Position numbers and translations under genes: made by a program
The notes under the pieces: model-generated
Database searches by the model: none
Seen by the model: the letters and a program-made list of their open reading frames with translations, nothing else
Told to the model about the DNA's origin: nothing
Part shown: piece after piece, positions 55,180 through 62,931 of the stretch
How the letters are laid out: each line of letters opens with the position of its first letter
How positions within the stretch are numbered: the first letter of the stretch is position 1
NCBI GenBank assembly: GCA_964583095.1
Contig: CAZOVB010000017.1
Location: 15,977 to 79,976 of the forward strand
Reading direction: 5' to 3'
DNA: 64,000 bases
DNA from: CAZOVB01 sp964583095
Lineage (GTDB): Bacteria; Planctomycetota; Phycisphaerae; SM23-33

Positions 55180-55614
55180 ATGGATCCGTTCATGCAGTTG
55201 GCTGTTGAGCAGGCACGGGAGGGACTCGACCAAGGGGGCATACCCATCGGGGCCGTCCTGGTCCGGGACGGGCAGGTCGTCGGAAGGGGCTACAACCGCC
55301 GCGTCCAGCAGGGCGACCCGGTTCTCCACGCCGAGATCGACTGCCTCCGCAACGCCGGGCGCATCGGCAGCTATCGCGATACGGTCCTCTATTCCACCCT
55401 GAGCCCCTGCTATCTCTGCAGCGGAGCCGTCGTGCAGTTCGCAATCCCAAAGGTGGTTATCGGCGAGAGTCGCACCTTCCCCGGCGACCCGGGCTGGCTG
55501 GAAAGCATGGGCGTCCGCGTCACCGACCTGGACCTGCCCGAATGCATCGAGATGATGCGAACCTTCATCGCCGAGAACCCCAAGCTCTGGAACGAGGACA
55601 TCGGGCAGTTGTAA
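55180..55614 (+). CDS. Fcy1-like cytosine deaminase
   Basis: A 144-residue zinc-dependent deaminase. Zinc ligands are in HAEID and SPCYLCSGA (P-C-x-x-C). The general-base Glu is in the HAE motif. The ends GGIPIGAVLV, LYSTLSPC and FIAENPKLWNEDIG follow yeast cytosine deaminase (Fcy1) very closely, more so than TadA, so I favour free cytosine or a related base over tRNA. It is the last ordinary gene before the disturbed 55.6-60.6 kb patch. Confidence 0.82.
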   Translation: MDPFMQLAVEQAREGLDQGGIPIGAVLVRDGQVVGRGYNRRVQQGDPVLHAEIDCLRNAGRIGSYRDTVLYSTLSPCYLCSGAVVQFAIPKVVIGESRTFPGDPGWLESMGVRVTDLDLPECIEMMRTFIAENPKLWNEDIGQL

Positions 55615-55639
55615 GCCCGTCCCTCCCAGCCTCAAATGG

Positions 55640-55835
55640 CCATTGCCTTCGTCGATGTTGGCGACGATGGCCAAAGCGGCGCGGTTGAGTTGGTTGGACA
55701 GGAGGGAACCCTTCGACTTGCTGCGCTCGCTCAGGACAAGTATCCGCGAGGGAAGTTCTTGGTGAATGTGCAGACGGCGTCGGCGAAGGAGATTGCTTTC
55801 TGGTAGACCTGGAGTTTCTCGAATGCGAATGCCAT
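55640..55835 (-). pseudogene. Four-helix-bundle (S23/IVP-type) protein, disrupted
   Basis: From ATG 55835 the minus strand reads MAFAFEKLQVYQKAISFAD and NFPRGY, the opening of the four-helix-bundle family. The frame then stops; after about 32 nt it resumes in another frame with SNQLNRAALAIVANIDEGNG, the next family motif. The break is made by the repeat at 55709-55740. The C-terminal third is missing too. The gene is clearly dead. Confidence 0.8.
55709..55740. repeat. Short dispersed repeat, copy 1
   Basis: A 32-nt segment (core CTTCGACTTGCTGCGCTCGC, then TCAGGACAAG) that matches the segment at 59781-59812 with only a few changes. It sits exactly where the four-helix-bundle gene is interrupted, so it looks inserted. 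Confidence 0.75.
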
Positions 55836-55975
55836 GCAGTGAGCGTATCCCCATGCCTAGAAAGTTGAAAGTACACCTGCCTTCGCGAAGCTACGGCAGG
55901 CAAGCCGCAGGAGAGGTCTTGACGTCGGCGAGCATCGGAATGCTCATTCAGGCGAGGCGTGTCGTGACACCAAAG

Positions 55976-56064
55976 TGTCACCCATGTTCTGATCGCACCG
56001 CGTCAGCCTCTGTTCTACTTTCTACTTACTACTTTCTCCTGCTCTAGTCGGCCTGCGGCCGACT
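55976..56064. repeat. Dispersed repeat with terminal hairpin, copy 1
   Basis: Its first 22 nt (55976-55997) match 60284-60305 with a single difference. It ends, as the other copy does, in CTGCTC followed by a hairpin AGTCGGCC/GGCCGACT (56046-56064). The middle is diverged. A GTGACAC/GTGTCAC dyad overlaps the left edge (55964-55981). It might be a decayed insertion-sequence end. Confidence 0.6.
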
Positions 56065-56150
56065 CGGGGCGAGAGGCGTTCCCAGCAAACCACGACCGGA
56101 GGATGGACTCGCCTGCCAAGGCGAAGCCCAGCGAAGCCTGGTGCTGGCGT

Positions 56151-57290
56151 TCACTTGGCGGTGCGGGAAGTTGGAAGAGTCTCAGGCTGCTTCGGTTGAA
56201 CGTCCATAGCCGGAAGCGCATAGACATTCAGACCGCCTTCATGAATCCCAACAAAGAGGCGTTCACCCGATCTGGAAAGCAACAGCAGGCAGGCATTTAC
56301 TTCTGCCACCGAGTCTACCGTACCCGTCTTCACGTCGATCCGATGTAAGGGGTAATCAGCTGCATATAGGACGGTTTCGCTCACAAACACCAACGAATCG
56401 ATGACCGCAGACCGTCTCAGCGGTATCTGCTTGACTAACTTGCCCGTTTCAGTCTTCCACACGAATACGCCGCGACCATCCGTTCCCAGGGCCGCAAGCT
56501 CTGAGCTTGGCGAGAAGGCTGCGGATTTACCCCAGCCTTGACCAAACCTCCTGAGGATCTTCATGTCGGGCAGACTCAGCAACGCTGAGTTTCCATCCGC
56601 CACAGCCATCAACAGCCTGCCATCGGAGGAACGAACCCCATGTTGAACCAGTGCGTTTGCTCCCCTTTGCTCCGGGAAGATTACATCGCTGTCATGGACC
56701 TTGCCGCTCCCGACCTCAAGGAGTCTGAGGTAATCCTTTGGAGGCCAAGCCAACTTCGCGTCGGTGGATAGCACCCCCCCGGGCAAGAGATTCGACGACA
56801 CTACGTTGGTTTCCACGGCCACCGCGACCTTCTTGATCTCAGTGCCTTTCCCTTGAGACAAGTCGTAGCGATAAACATTCCTGCTTACATCTACCCACCA
56901 CAACTGTCCTTCTGCGTCAAAAGCGAGATCCCTGACGGTCCTCCTGGCAGTGATATCCGAGCCAGAGAGGTCGAGTAGAGTACTAGTCTTTTTGTCCGCA
57001 AAGGAATGCACACGGACAGACCCTTTGTCATCGCCCCATGCCAAATGCTTTCCGTCCGGCGATTCCGCCATGGCAGTAATGTCCGCCTCGTCGTCCCCGC
57101 GTTTTCTGTCTTGCAGCCTTTCAACAAATAGCAGTATCGTGTTTCTGTTCGTTGCCTCCGTAGTGGCTACCTGACTTGTGGGCGCAACTGCGGCTTGCCC
57201 ACCAGAGTGAGGTGAGCCCTGTTCAAACGTACATGCAGCGGCCAGCGTGAACAAGACGCATGCGGATATTATGACAATACACTTGGCCAT
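56151..57290 (-). CDS. WD40/beta-propeller-like lipoprotein
   Basis: A 379-residue protein with a lipoprotein signal (MAKCIVIISACVLFTLAAAC). A Gly/Thr-rich linker follows, then a series of blade-like repeats (HLAWGDDKGSVRVHSFAD, ELAALGTDGRGVFVWKTETG) of the WD40/YVTN type. It is probably a surface- or periplasm-exposed protein-binding propeller. The codon use is visibly richer in A/T at third positions than the housekeeping genes, which suggests recent acquisition. GAGGGGC precedes the ATG, 8 nt after the stop of the mini-RHS gene, so the two are in one operon. Confidence 0.7.
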   Translation of the reverse strand: MAKCIVIISACVLFTLAAACTFEQGSPHSGGQAAVAPTSQVATTEATNRNTILLFVERLQDRKRGDDEADITAMAESPDGKHLAWGDDKGSVRVHSFADKKTSTLLDLSGSDITARRTVRDLAFDAEGQLWWVDVSRNVYRYDLSQGKGTEIKKVAVAVETNVVSSNLLPGGVLSTDAKLAWPPKDYLRLLEVGSGKVHDSDVIFPEQRGANALVQHGVRSSDGRLLMAVADGNSALLSLPDMKILRRFGQGWGKSAAFSPSSELAALGTDGRGVFVWKTETGKLVKQIPLRRSAVIDSLVFVSETVLYAADYPLHRIDVKTGTVDSVAEVNACLLLLSRSGERLFVGIHEGGLNVYALPAMDVQPKQPETLPTSRTAK

Positions 57291-57298
57291 GTGCCCCT

Positions 57299-58420
57299 CT
57301 ATTCAGACCCGCCTATGGGGTCATCGTTCTTGTCGCATACGCAGTAGTGTCCGGGCGGTTTGCGACTATAGAACCAGTAAGTGTGATGGTCGTGTGTCCA
57401 ATTACCCATGTCTATGAGGTAGTCCATGGCCGTCTTGCCTCCCGGCAACTTCCTTGCGGGATTAACTGCACCGGCCACCCTCAAGTCGTCCCGGAATCTA
57501 GCCGCCAAATCATGGGGACCAAAGGCAAGCCATGCTAGGCCTTTGCCAGGCCGTCCGCCCGCAGCCCAGTTCTGAACCTGCTGCTGGAGCGCGGGATTGA
57601 GCGCGACAGTGGCGTCTCGCATGGATTGACCAGCACGGGCCCCCAGTAAATCGGACATCAAGTCTTCGGCAGTGAAGGCACTCTGAGCCCAACCGTTCAT
57701 GCCGATACCGAGCCACAAGGAAATCTGCTGAGCGACCTCCATGCCGTATCCTGCGAGAAGAGAATTCTGCTCGCCAGCGGCATATGCTGCACCGGCGGAA
57801 ATCATGTAGTGCCCGGCGTCTATCCACCCCTTCTTGCAGGTGTATATGAAACGATTACTCGCCGCATTGGGAGTGTTCCCTCCCGGATTGAAGCCATAGG
57901 ACATAGAGCCCACGCGAAAACCGTTCTGGAGGAATTGCCTGATGGCCATTTCCGTGCCTTGGACTGCTTGCGGCTTCGGGGCCATTCGTTGGGCATAGCT
58001 CGAAATCAACAGGCTTCCGAAAGAAGATGTGGCGACTCGCGTATACCAAGTGTCACCTTGGGACTGATATCCGCTGGCTAGATTATAGGCCCCTTTATAC
58101 GATACGATTTTGGCCCCGTTACCCTGTGTCTCGACCCCGAGGCCCTGCGGATCAAGGTGCCGAACGGGGTTGCTCCGCACATACTGATACAAATTCATCC
58201 CGTCGGCGTACTGGTTGCTGCCGGTCGGGTCGCGAGGGATGAAGCCTCCGCCGACGGCCGGTCCACCAGCGCCAATCCGATTCGCGTTCCCGGCACCGGG
58301 ATCGCGGCTCATGAAGGTGCCCATTCCCGGGTGGTAGTAGGCCGAAGCGTCGGCGGCAACCATGGCGATGGCTGCCAGGCCGACCAAAACGGCGATCAGG
58401 CGAGTGGTTCTCATGTTCAT
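57299..58420 (-). CDS. Secreted mini-RHS core protein with unique C-terminal domain
   Basis: About 373 residues. A signal peptide (MNMRTTRLIAVLVGLAAIAM to ADASA) is followed directly by an RHS-repeat-associated core: YYHPGMGTFMSRDP and MNLYQYVRSNPVRHLDPQGL. There are no YD repeats before it. The about 265 residues after the core are unrecognised; they contain KKGWIDAGHY, FTAEDLMSDLLG and a His-rich end (NWTHDHHTYWFY). In RHS proteins the part after this core is the variable, often toxic tip. I start at ATG 58420 because AAAGGGGC precedes it. A/T-richer codons again suggest transfer. Confidence 0.75.
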   Translation of the reverse strand: MNMRTTRLIAVLVGLAAIAMVAADASAYYHPGMGTFMSRDPGAGNANRIGAGGPAVGGGFIPRDPTGSNQYADGMNLYQYVRSNPVRHLDPQGLGVETQGNGAKIVSYKGAYNLASGYQSQGDTWYTRVATSSFGSLLISSYAQRMAPKPQAVQGTEMAIRQFLQNGFRVGSMSYGFNPGGNTPNAASNRFIYTCKKGWIDAGHYMISAGAAYAAGEQNSLLAGYGMEVAQQISLWLGIGMNGWAQSAFTAEDLMSDLLGARAGQSMRDATVALNPALQQQVQNWAAGGRPGKGLAWLAFGPHDLAARFRDDLRVAGAVNPARKLPGGKTAMDYLIDMGNWTHDHHTYWFYSRKPPGHYCVCDKNDDPIGGSE

Positions 58421-58462
58421 GCCCCTTTCATTGGGTCGTTCAGTGTCTTTCATGTTCGTTTC

Positions 58463-59773
58463 TCACGGCCTCGGAGGCTGCCCGGGCACCGGCGGCTGAT
58501 AGGGCTGGGCGAGGCCGGGTTGTGGTATCTGCGGAACGTGCGGCTGCGGAATCTGCGGCTGGCCCTGACCAACGCGGACGTGCGGAAGACCGGGCACGGT
58601 GCCCATGGCTGCCATTTCGCTGGGCTTGGGCATGGCCATGGGATCGAAGCGGCCGCGACGGGCGGAAGCGATTCGATTGATGCGTTCGGACAACATCTGG
58701 GCCAGTGCGGGCGTTACGGGCCTGTAGCCGCTCTTCATCGCGGCGTCGAGGAACCACGCCCGGTATGCCGGGCGGGTGGTGTCGTAGCGATAGGCGTTCT
58801 CGTAGCAGCGGGCGGCGAAGGCAATCTCCCCGTTGTCCAGGCCGCAGTGGCCGCGAGCAGCTAAGAACTCGGCGAACTCCTCGGCCGGTGTCAGGGAGAC
58901 GAGGTAGCGATTGGCCTTAACCTGCGCCTCGGTCAACTTGAACGGCCACGTCTTGTAGTAGTCGTCGGAGAAGCTGTTGAAGCCGTTGGTAACCTCCATG
59001 TTGAACCGCTCGCGCCAGGCGGGGTTGGCATGCCCCTGGCCATCCCATCGGACAAAGACGTGCCCGTTGGTGGTCACCAGCTTGAGCGGGTAGCCCAAGC
59101 GACGACCGACGGCTGTGACCATCACCGGCATGGATGCACACGTACCGCCTTGGGTGTCGGCGACCGTCTGACCCTTGGTCGGGATCATCCCATGCAGAAA
59201 GGCCACACGGGAATCGTCGAAGTCGAAGTTGTCCTTGGCGGCCAGGTTGTACCTGACGCCCAGGTCTTCATAGAGCACCTGCACGAGGAATTCGGCCCGC
59301 AGGTAGGCTTCACTGTGGCGATAGTGGTCGGCCCACATCGGATCGTAGGAACGGTAGAGGTGCCGCTCGGTCTCGAACTTCACCCGCTGGGCCCCCTGGT
59401 CCAGCGTGGCCAGGGCGTGATCGATATCGAGGTTCTCCGCGCCGGGCAATCCGACGGCGCAGAGCAGGTTTATCTCGGCAATATCAACATCGGCCAGCTG
59501 TTCAACGGGCAGATCGAGCAAGTCGTTGAGGGTCTGGGCTTTCCGGGTGTACTTCGGAGCGTCGAACGAGCTGGCGGCGATACCGCCGGGCGACGACGAA
59601 GAAGGCGTGTAGGTCGAAGACTTTTTCGAGAAGAAGACGAGGTAGGCAACGATGGCGAGAACCCCGACGGCAACCACGGGCAAGGCGATCTTCAAGGCCT
59701 TTCTGGCCCCGCTCGCCTCAGGTGGCTTCGGCGCTGGCTTGCACGATCTGGATTTCCTTTTCTTCTTCGTCAT
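58463..59773 (-). CDS. Transglutaminase-like membrane-anchored protein
   Basis: About 436 residues. A Lys-rich N terminus and one helix (LKIALPVVAVGVLAIVAYLV) precede a Ser-rich spacer and a transglutaminase-like domain. The catalytic Cys is in GGTCASMPVMVTAVGRRLGY and the His in NGHVFVRWDG; the acid residue is not clear. A helical TPR-like stretch (FAARCYENAYRYD) follows, then a Pro/Gln-rich tail. The family may be a protease or cross-linker. The short repeat at 59781-59812 lies immediately upstream, so its promoter region is repeat-derived. It is first of a minus-strand trio with the mini-RHS and propeller genes. Confidence 0.78.
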   Translation of the reverse strand: MTKKKRKSRSCKPAPKPPEASGARKALKIALPVVAVGVLAIVAYLVFFSKKSSTYTPSSSSPGGIAASSFDAPKYTRKAQTLNDLLDLPVEQLADVDIAEINLLCAVGLPGAENLDIDHALATLDQGAQRVKFETERHLYRSYDPMWADHYRHSEAYLRAEFLVQVLYEDLGVRYNLAAKDNFDFDDSRVAFLHGMIPTKGQTVADTQGGTCASMPVMVTAVGRRLGYPLKLVTTNGHVFVRWDGQGHANPAWRERFNMEVTNGFNSFSDDYYKTWPFKLTEAQVKANRYLVSLTPAEEFAEFLAARGHCGLDNGEIAFAARCYENAYRYDTTRPAYRAWFLDAAMKSGYRPVTPALAQMLSERINRIASARRGRFDPMAMPKPSEMAAMGTVPGLPHVRVGQGQPQIPQPHVPQIPQPGLAQPYQPPVPGQPPRP

Positions 59774-59780
59774 CACACCC

Positions 59781-59812
59781 CACTTCGACTCGCTCCGCTC
59801 GCTCAGGGCAAG
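59781..59812. repeat. Short dispersed repeat, copy 2
   Basis: A 32-nt segment (core CTTCGACTCGCTCCGCTCGC) closely matching 55709-55740 in the same orientation. It lies 7 nt upstream of the transglutaminase-like gene. Confidence 0.75.
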
Positions 59813-60022
59813 CCTGCTGCAACGACAGATAGAGAGGTTCCCGCCCGCCAGAAGAGTCGTCCGCCAACCCCACCATCGGGCGGTCGATTGCGGAGGCTAG
59901 GAGAAGCGGACGCTGGCGTCAATGACGCAAGTTGTTTTTTTTGAGACTTACGGAGATTCATACGAAGAATTGGCCGCTCGTGCGGATGTAGGAGGGTAGA
60001 TGCTCCGCACTTGAGGCATTGG

Positions 60023-60230
60023 GGAAGCCCTGGTCGCAAGGCCAGGGCATACTGTCGCAATGATCTATGGCACACGCTACCCGGCGCATGCCGTTGCAAC
60101 GGCATGGAGCGATTGGCGTGTGTCACCCAGGCGCTGCCGGCGGCTGGCGCTTGAAAGCACGGCATCCGCCGGCAGCGCTGAATAGCCGTTCGCCGCTCGG
60201 GTATGCCCTGGCCTTGCGACCAGGGCTTCC
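60023..60230. repeat. 208-bp compound palindrome with 30-bp perfect terminal inverted repeats
   Basis: 60023-60052 and 60201-60230 are exact reverse complements over 30 nt. Inside are an 18-bp perfect palindrome ATGCCGTTGCAACGGCAT (60088-60105) and a 13-bp inverted pair GCGCTGCCGGCGG / CCGCCGGCAGCGC (60131-60143, 60166-60178). There is no transposase frame and no clear target duplication. It could be a MITE/REPIN-like element or encode a structured RNA. Confidence 0.8.
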
Positions 60231-60283
60231 TTACGGCCAACGCCGCCTCGGGATCGGGTGTGAAGATCAAGGACTGTCGCCGA

Positions 60284-60383
60284 TGTCACCCATGTCCTGA
60301 TCGCAGCCGGCTCTGCCTCTTTCTCTCCTGATCAACTGCTCACCTGCTCCAGTCGCCGTCGCCGCGAAGCGGCTATGGCGACT
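60284..60383. repeat. Dispersed repeat with terminal hairpin, copy 2
   Basis: It shares the first 22 nt with 55976-55997 (one difference) and ends in CTGCTCC then a hairpin, AGTCGCC/GGCGACT with inner GCCGC/GCGGC (60351-60383). With copy 1 it flanks the three-gene accessory cluster. Confidence 0.6.
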
Positions 60384-60513
60384 CGACTGGATTGCCGCAC
60401 TGCGCTTTGGGTTGCTCCCTCCGCTGCGCTCCGGGAGGAACCCCGCTGCGTGCGGGAATCCACCGCCATGTCTGCTGCGCATCCATCGTGCGAGCTGCGC
60501 TCGCCCGTCCGCC

Positions 60514-60555
60514 ATTGAAAACGGCCCATCCTGACGGATGAGCCATTTTCAATGT
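60514..60555. repeat. 19-bp hairpin with two mismatches
   Basis: CATTGAAAACGGCCCATCC and GGATGAGCCATTTTCAATG pair around TGAC with two C-A mismatches. It is about 90 nt downstream of the response-regulator stop (minus strand) and could end that operon, although the T-run is inside the stem. Confidence 0.55.
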
Positions 60556-60646
60556 CGCCGCTCCCTTTGCGACGTTGAACGCGCTCCGGTCGCGTTTCTG
60601 TCCTGGTTCTTCGAGCCGTCGCTGCAACGGGCGATAATCGAAGAAC

Positions 60647-61780
60647 TTATGGCCGACTTGGCTTCCGGCGAAGTCGATAATGGCCTGGTCGCGGCTTACG
60701 CTTGAACTCGATCAAGCCCCGTTTCGTCAGCGGATTCAGCACCCGAGCGGCCTGTTTCGGGCCGATCTTGAACTCCTTTTCGACCATCCCGCGCGTCAAT
60801 TCCACCTCGTCCCGCAGTTGATCCAACACCCAGTGCTGACGGTCTGTCAGTAGGACATCCGCGTCTGATGCATGGACATTCTGCGGAATGTCCACGCGCG
60901 CCGGCGTCGATGTCCTAGCGCGATGTCCTAGCGTCGGCGCGTGGACATCGTCGTTTTGGGGAGCCTCGTCGTGCTCCTCGATCACCAGCCAGGGAGCCAG
61001 GTGGTAGCCCCTGCCGAGGTTGGCAACCACGTCGTCGCGACCGACGGTGAGGTTGGCCTCGGCCAGCATCGTCTCGGTGATCCTGGCGCGGAGCGTGTGG
61101 ATGCAGGAATTGATCGCTCCGTCGGACAGTTGCCCCGATGGGTCGATGGCCTTGGCCAGTTTCGGGGCGCTGAGCCGGGGCAACTTGCCCGAGCGCGGCG
61201 TGCGGAGAATCCGCATGACCTCCCAGTCATGGCCGGGCCCGCCGCGTTTGACAATCGTTTCGCCTTCGAGATCGATGTGGTCGGGGTAGAACGCCAGCAC
61301 GCCGCCCTCGAACTTCCTGGGCGGGTCGCCCGGCAGCACGCCCGGCGGGAATGACTTGCGGTGCTGCTCGAGCACGCCCTGGATCACCTGGGGTAGGCTC
61401 TTGCCCTCGGTGCCGTCGCCGAACGGCTTGGAGATGAAGTCCATCGCCCCGTTGCCGAGCAGTTCGCGGACCATGTTCAGGCCATGCTTGTGGTGGCCGG
61501 TCATGACGATGACCGGCATGACGCCCCGCCCCTTGATTTGCTGAATCTGCCCGATGAGCTTCTTGCCGTACTCGATCTTCGCAAAGCCCCGGCCCGGCCG
61601 GGCGGGAATCTCCAGGTCCGCCAGCACGTAGCCGTAGTGGTTCCGCTCGATCAGATCGTGCGCCTCCTGCTGGCTCTCCGCCCAGTCGTGGTCATGGCCG
61701 AGCAGGCCCAGAACGTCCTCGATCTCTTCCTGAATCTCCAGGTCGTCCTCGACCACCAGTGCCTTGATCTTCGGCTTCAT
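60647..61780 (-). CDS. Response regulator with winged-helix C terminus
   Basis: A 377-residue protein. The receiver domain (1-130) has the acidic pair in VVEDDLEIQ, the phospho-acceptor Asp in YVLADLEIPA, the Thr in VIVMTGHH and Lys in ISKPFGDG. A middle region (about 180-260) has an OmpR-like feel (INSCIHTLRARI, LGRGYHL). The C-terminal MarR/winged-helix-like end (RGMVEKEFKIGPKQAARVLN, LTKRGLIEFKRK) probably binds DNA. It overlaps the kinase stop by 4 nt, so it is the cognate regulator of the kinase. Confidence 0.85.
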   Translation of the reverse strand: MKPKIKALVVEDDLEIQEEIEDVLGLLGHDHDWAESQQEAHDLIERNHYGYVLADLEIPARPGRGFAKIEYGKKLIGQIQQIKGRGVMPVIVMTGHHKHGLNMVRELLGNGAMDFISKPFGDGTEGKSLPQVIQGVLEQHRKSFPPGVLPGDPPRKFEGGVLAFYPDHIDLEGETIVKRGGPGHDWEVMRILRTPRSGKLPRLSAPKLAKAIDPSGQLSDGAINSCIHTLRARITETMLAEANLTVGRDDVVANLGRGYHLAPWLVIEEHDEAPQNDDVHAPTLGHRARTSTPARVDIPQNVHASDADVLLTDRQHWVLDQLRDEVELTRGMVEKEFKIGPKQAARVLNPLTKRGLIEFKRKPRPGHYRLRRKPSRP

Positions 61781-62931
61781 ATCGCCCCCTCCATGCAGGG
61801 CTGCGTGCGCGGCAACGTGATCGTGGCCGTGGTGCCCGCGTCTTCTGTGCTCTCGAAGGTCAGTGTCCCGCCGTGGGCCTCGATATACCGCCGGGCGATG
61901 GGCACCCCGAAGCCCGTGCTTCGCCGCTTGGCCTTGTTCCGCCGGTGCGGCACGCCGCAGGCCAGGTCGTCCAGGTCCTCGGCCGCCATGCCCATGCCGT
62001 TGTCGCGGATGACGATCTGAACCTCATCCTCTGCCGTGCAGGCCGTGACGGTGATCTCTCCGCGCCGCAGATGCTTGTGCCGCTCCATGAACGACTCGTA
62101 GGCGTTCTTCACGAGGTTGCACACCGCCAGGATAATCAGGTGACGCGAAAGCTGAAGCCGCAGGCCGTCGGGCACCTCCTGGCGTAGCACGACCATGTGC
62201 GAGTCGAAGCCCAGCTCCTCGATGTTCTTGACCGCCATCTCGCAGGCGGCATGGAGCACCTCGGCAAGGTCCTCGGCCTGCCGCTCGACCGGCAGTGGCT
62301 GGGTGTATCGCTCCATGTCGCTGACGCACCGATCCATGAAGGCCATACCGTCGACCACGCGGGTAGCCTTCCGCTTGAGCGCCGCCGGCTCGGCCTGCTC
62401 GTCCAGCGACCTTCGCAGCCCCGTGGCCGCCGGCTGGAGGTGGGTCAGGATGCTCCGCAGATCGTGGGCCATGGCTCCCGCGAGCTGGTTGAACCGCAAC
62501 TCGCTGATGGCGATCAGGTCCTTGACGGCATCCTCGCCGTGTTTTTCGCGGAGCTTGGTCAGGCGGTTGGCCAGCTGCCGATCCGTCGCTTCGCGTTTGC
62601 GGGCCTGGCGATGGTCCCGGCGGCGCAGCCGGAAGCTCTGCTCGGCCGACCGCTTGACGAACCCATTGGAGTCGCTGAGCAGCCGGGCGGCCAGGTCGTC
62701 GAAGACGCCGTCATCGACCAGGTTCAGGCCGTTGGCGACGACCTTGCGGACCTCCCATTTCGGGTCGTCCGCCAAGCGGAGTAGCAACTGACGAACCACC
62801 GACTGAGGCTCGATGATCTGGCCGGTCTGAATCGCATCCATCAGATCCTCGGCCATGCCGAGCCGCTCGCGCCAGTAGTCCACTTGCCCGCCGTCCAGGC
62901 GGGCGAGCATGTCTTCCCAGCCGTCATGCAT
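61777..62931 (-). CDS. Soluble histidine kinase with N-terminal HEAT-like repeats
   Basis: About 384 residues with no membrane helix. The N-terminal 110 residues contain two HEAT-like helix pairs (LLRLADDPKWEVRKVVANGL, LAARLLSDSNGFVKRSAEQS). A His-phosphotransfer motif GAMAHDLRSILTHLQ follows, then the ATPase domain with N box VKNAYESFMERH, G1 IRDNGMGM and G2 STGFGVPIARRYI. It is cytoplasmic, so it should sense a protein or ligand through the HEAT part. I start at ATG 62931, overlapping the ATPase stop by 1 nt (TGATG). The sensor partner is likely the ATPase. Confidence 0.87.
   Translation of the reverse strand: MHDGWEDMLARLDGGQVDYWRERLGMAEDLMDAIQTGQIIEPQSVVRQLLLRLADDPKWEVRKVVANGLNLVDDGVFDDLAARLLSDSNGFVKRSAEQSFRLRRRDHRQARKREATDRQLANRLTKLREKHGEDAVKDLIAISELRFNQLAGAMAHDLRSILTHLQPAATGLRRSLDEQAEPAALKRKATRVVDGMAFMDRCVSDMERYTQPLPVERQAEDLAEVLHAACEMAVKNIEELGFDSHMVVLRQEVPDGLRLQLSRHLIILAVCNLVKNAYESFMERHKHLRRGEITVTACTAEDEVQIVIRDNGMGMAAEDLDDLACGVPHRRNKAKRRSTGFGVPIARRYIEAHGGTLTFESTEDAGTTATITLPRTQPCMEGAI

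Larger units (their letters stand above)
59774..60646. other. Gene-free repeat-rich region
   Basis: About 870 nt where I see no credible gene. It holds the short repeat (59781-59812), a compound palindrome (60023-60230), the second copy of the long repeat (60284-60383) and a 19-bp hairpin (60514-60555). Small open frames here have no ribosome-binding sites or family similarity. Confidence 0.7.

Noticed and set aside
55180..55614. tRNA adenosine deaminase TadA as the identity
   Set aside because: The C-terminal end and the LYSTLSPC/PKVVIGE region fit Fcy1-type deaminases better.
55976..60383. Integron attC sites
   Set aside because: The hairpin repeats lack the core GTTRRRY / RYYYAAC ends and no integrase is visible.
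60267..60627. Several small minus-strand frames
   Set aside because: They have no ribosome-binding sites, overlap inverted repeats and show no family similarity.
59774..60646. CRISPR array
   Set aside because: The repeats are few, differently sized and partly inverted, with no regular spacing and no cas genes.
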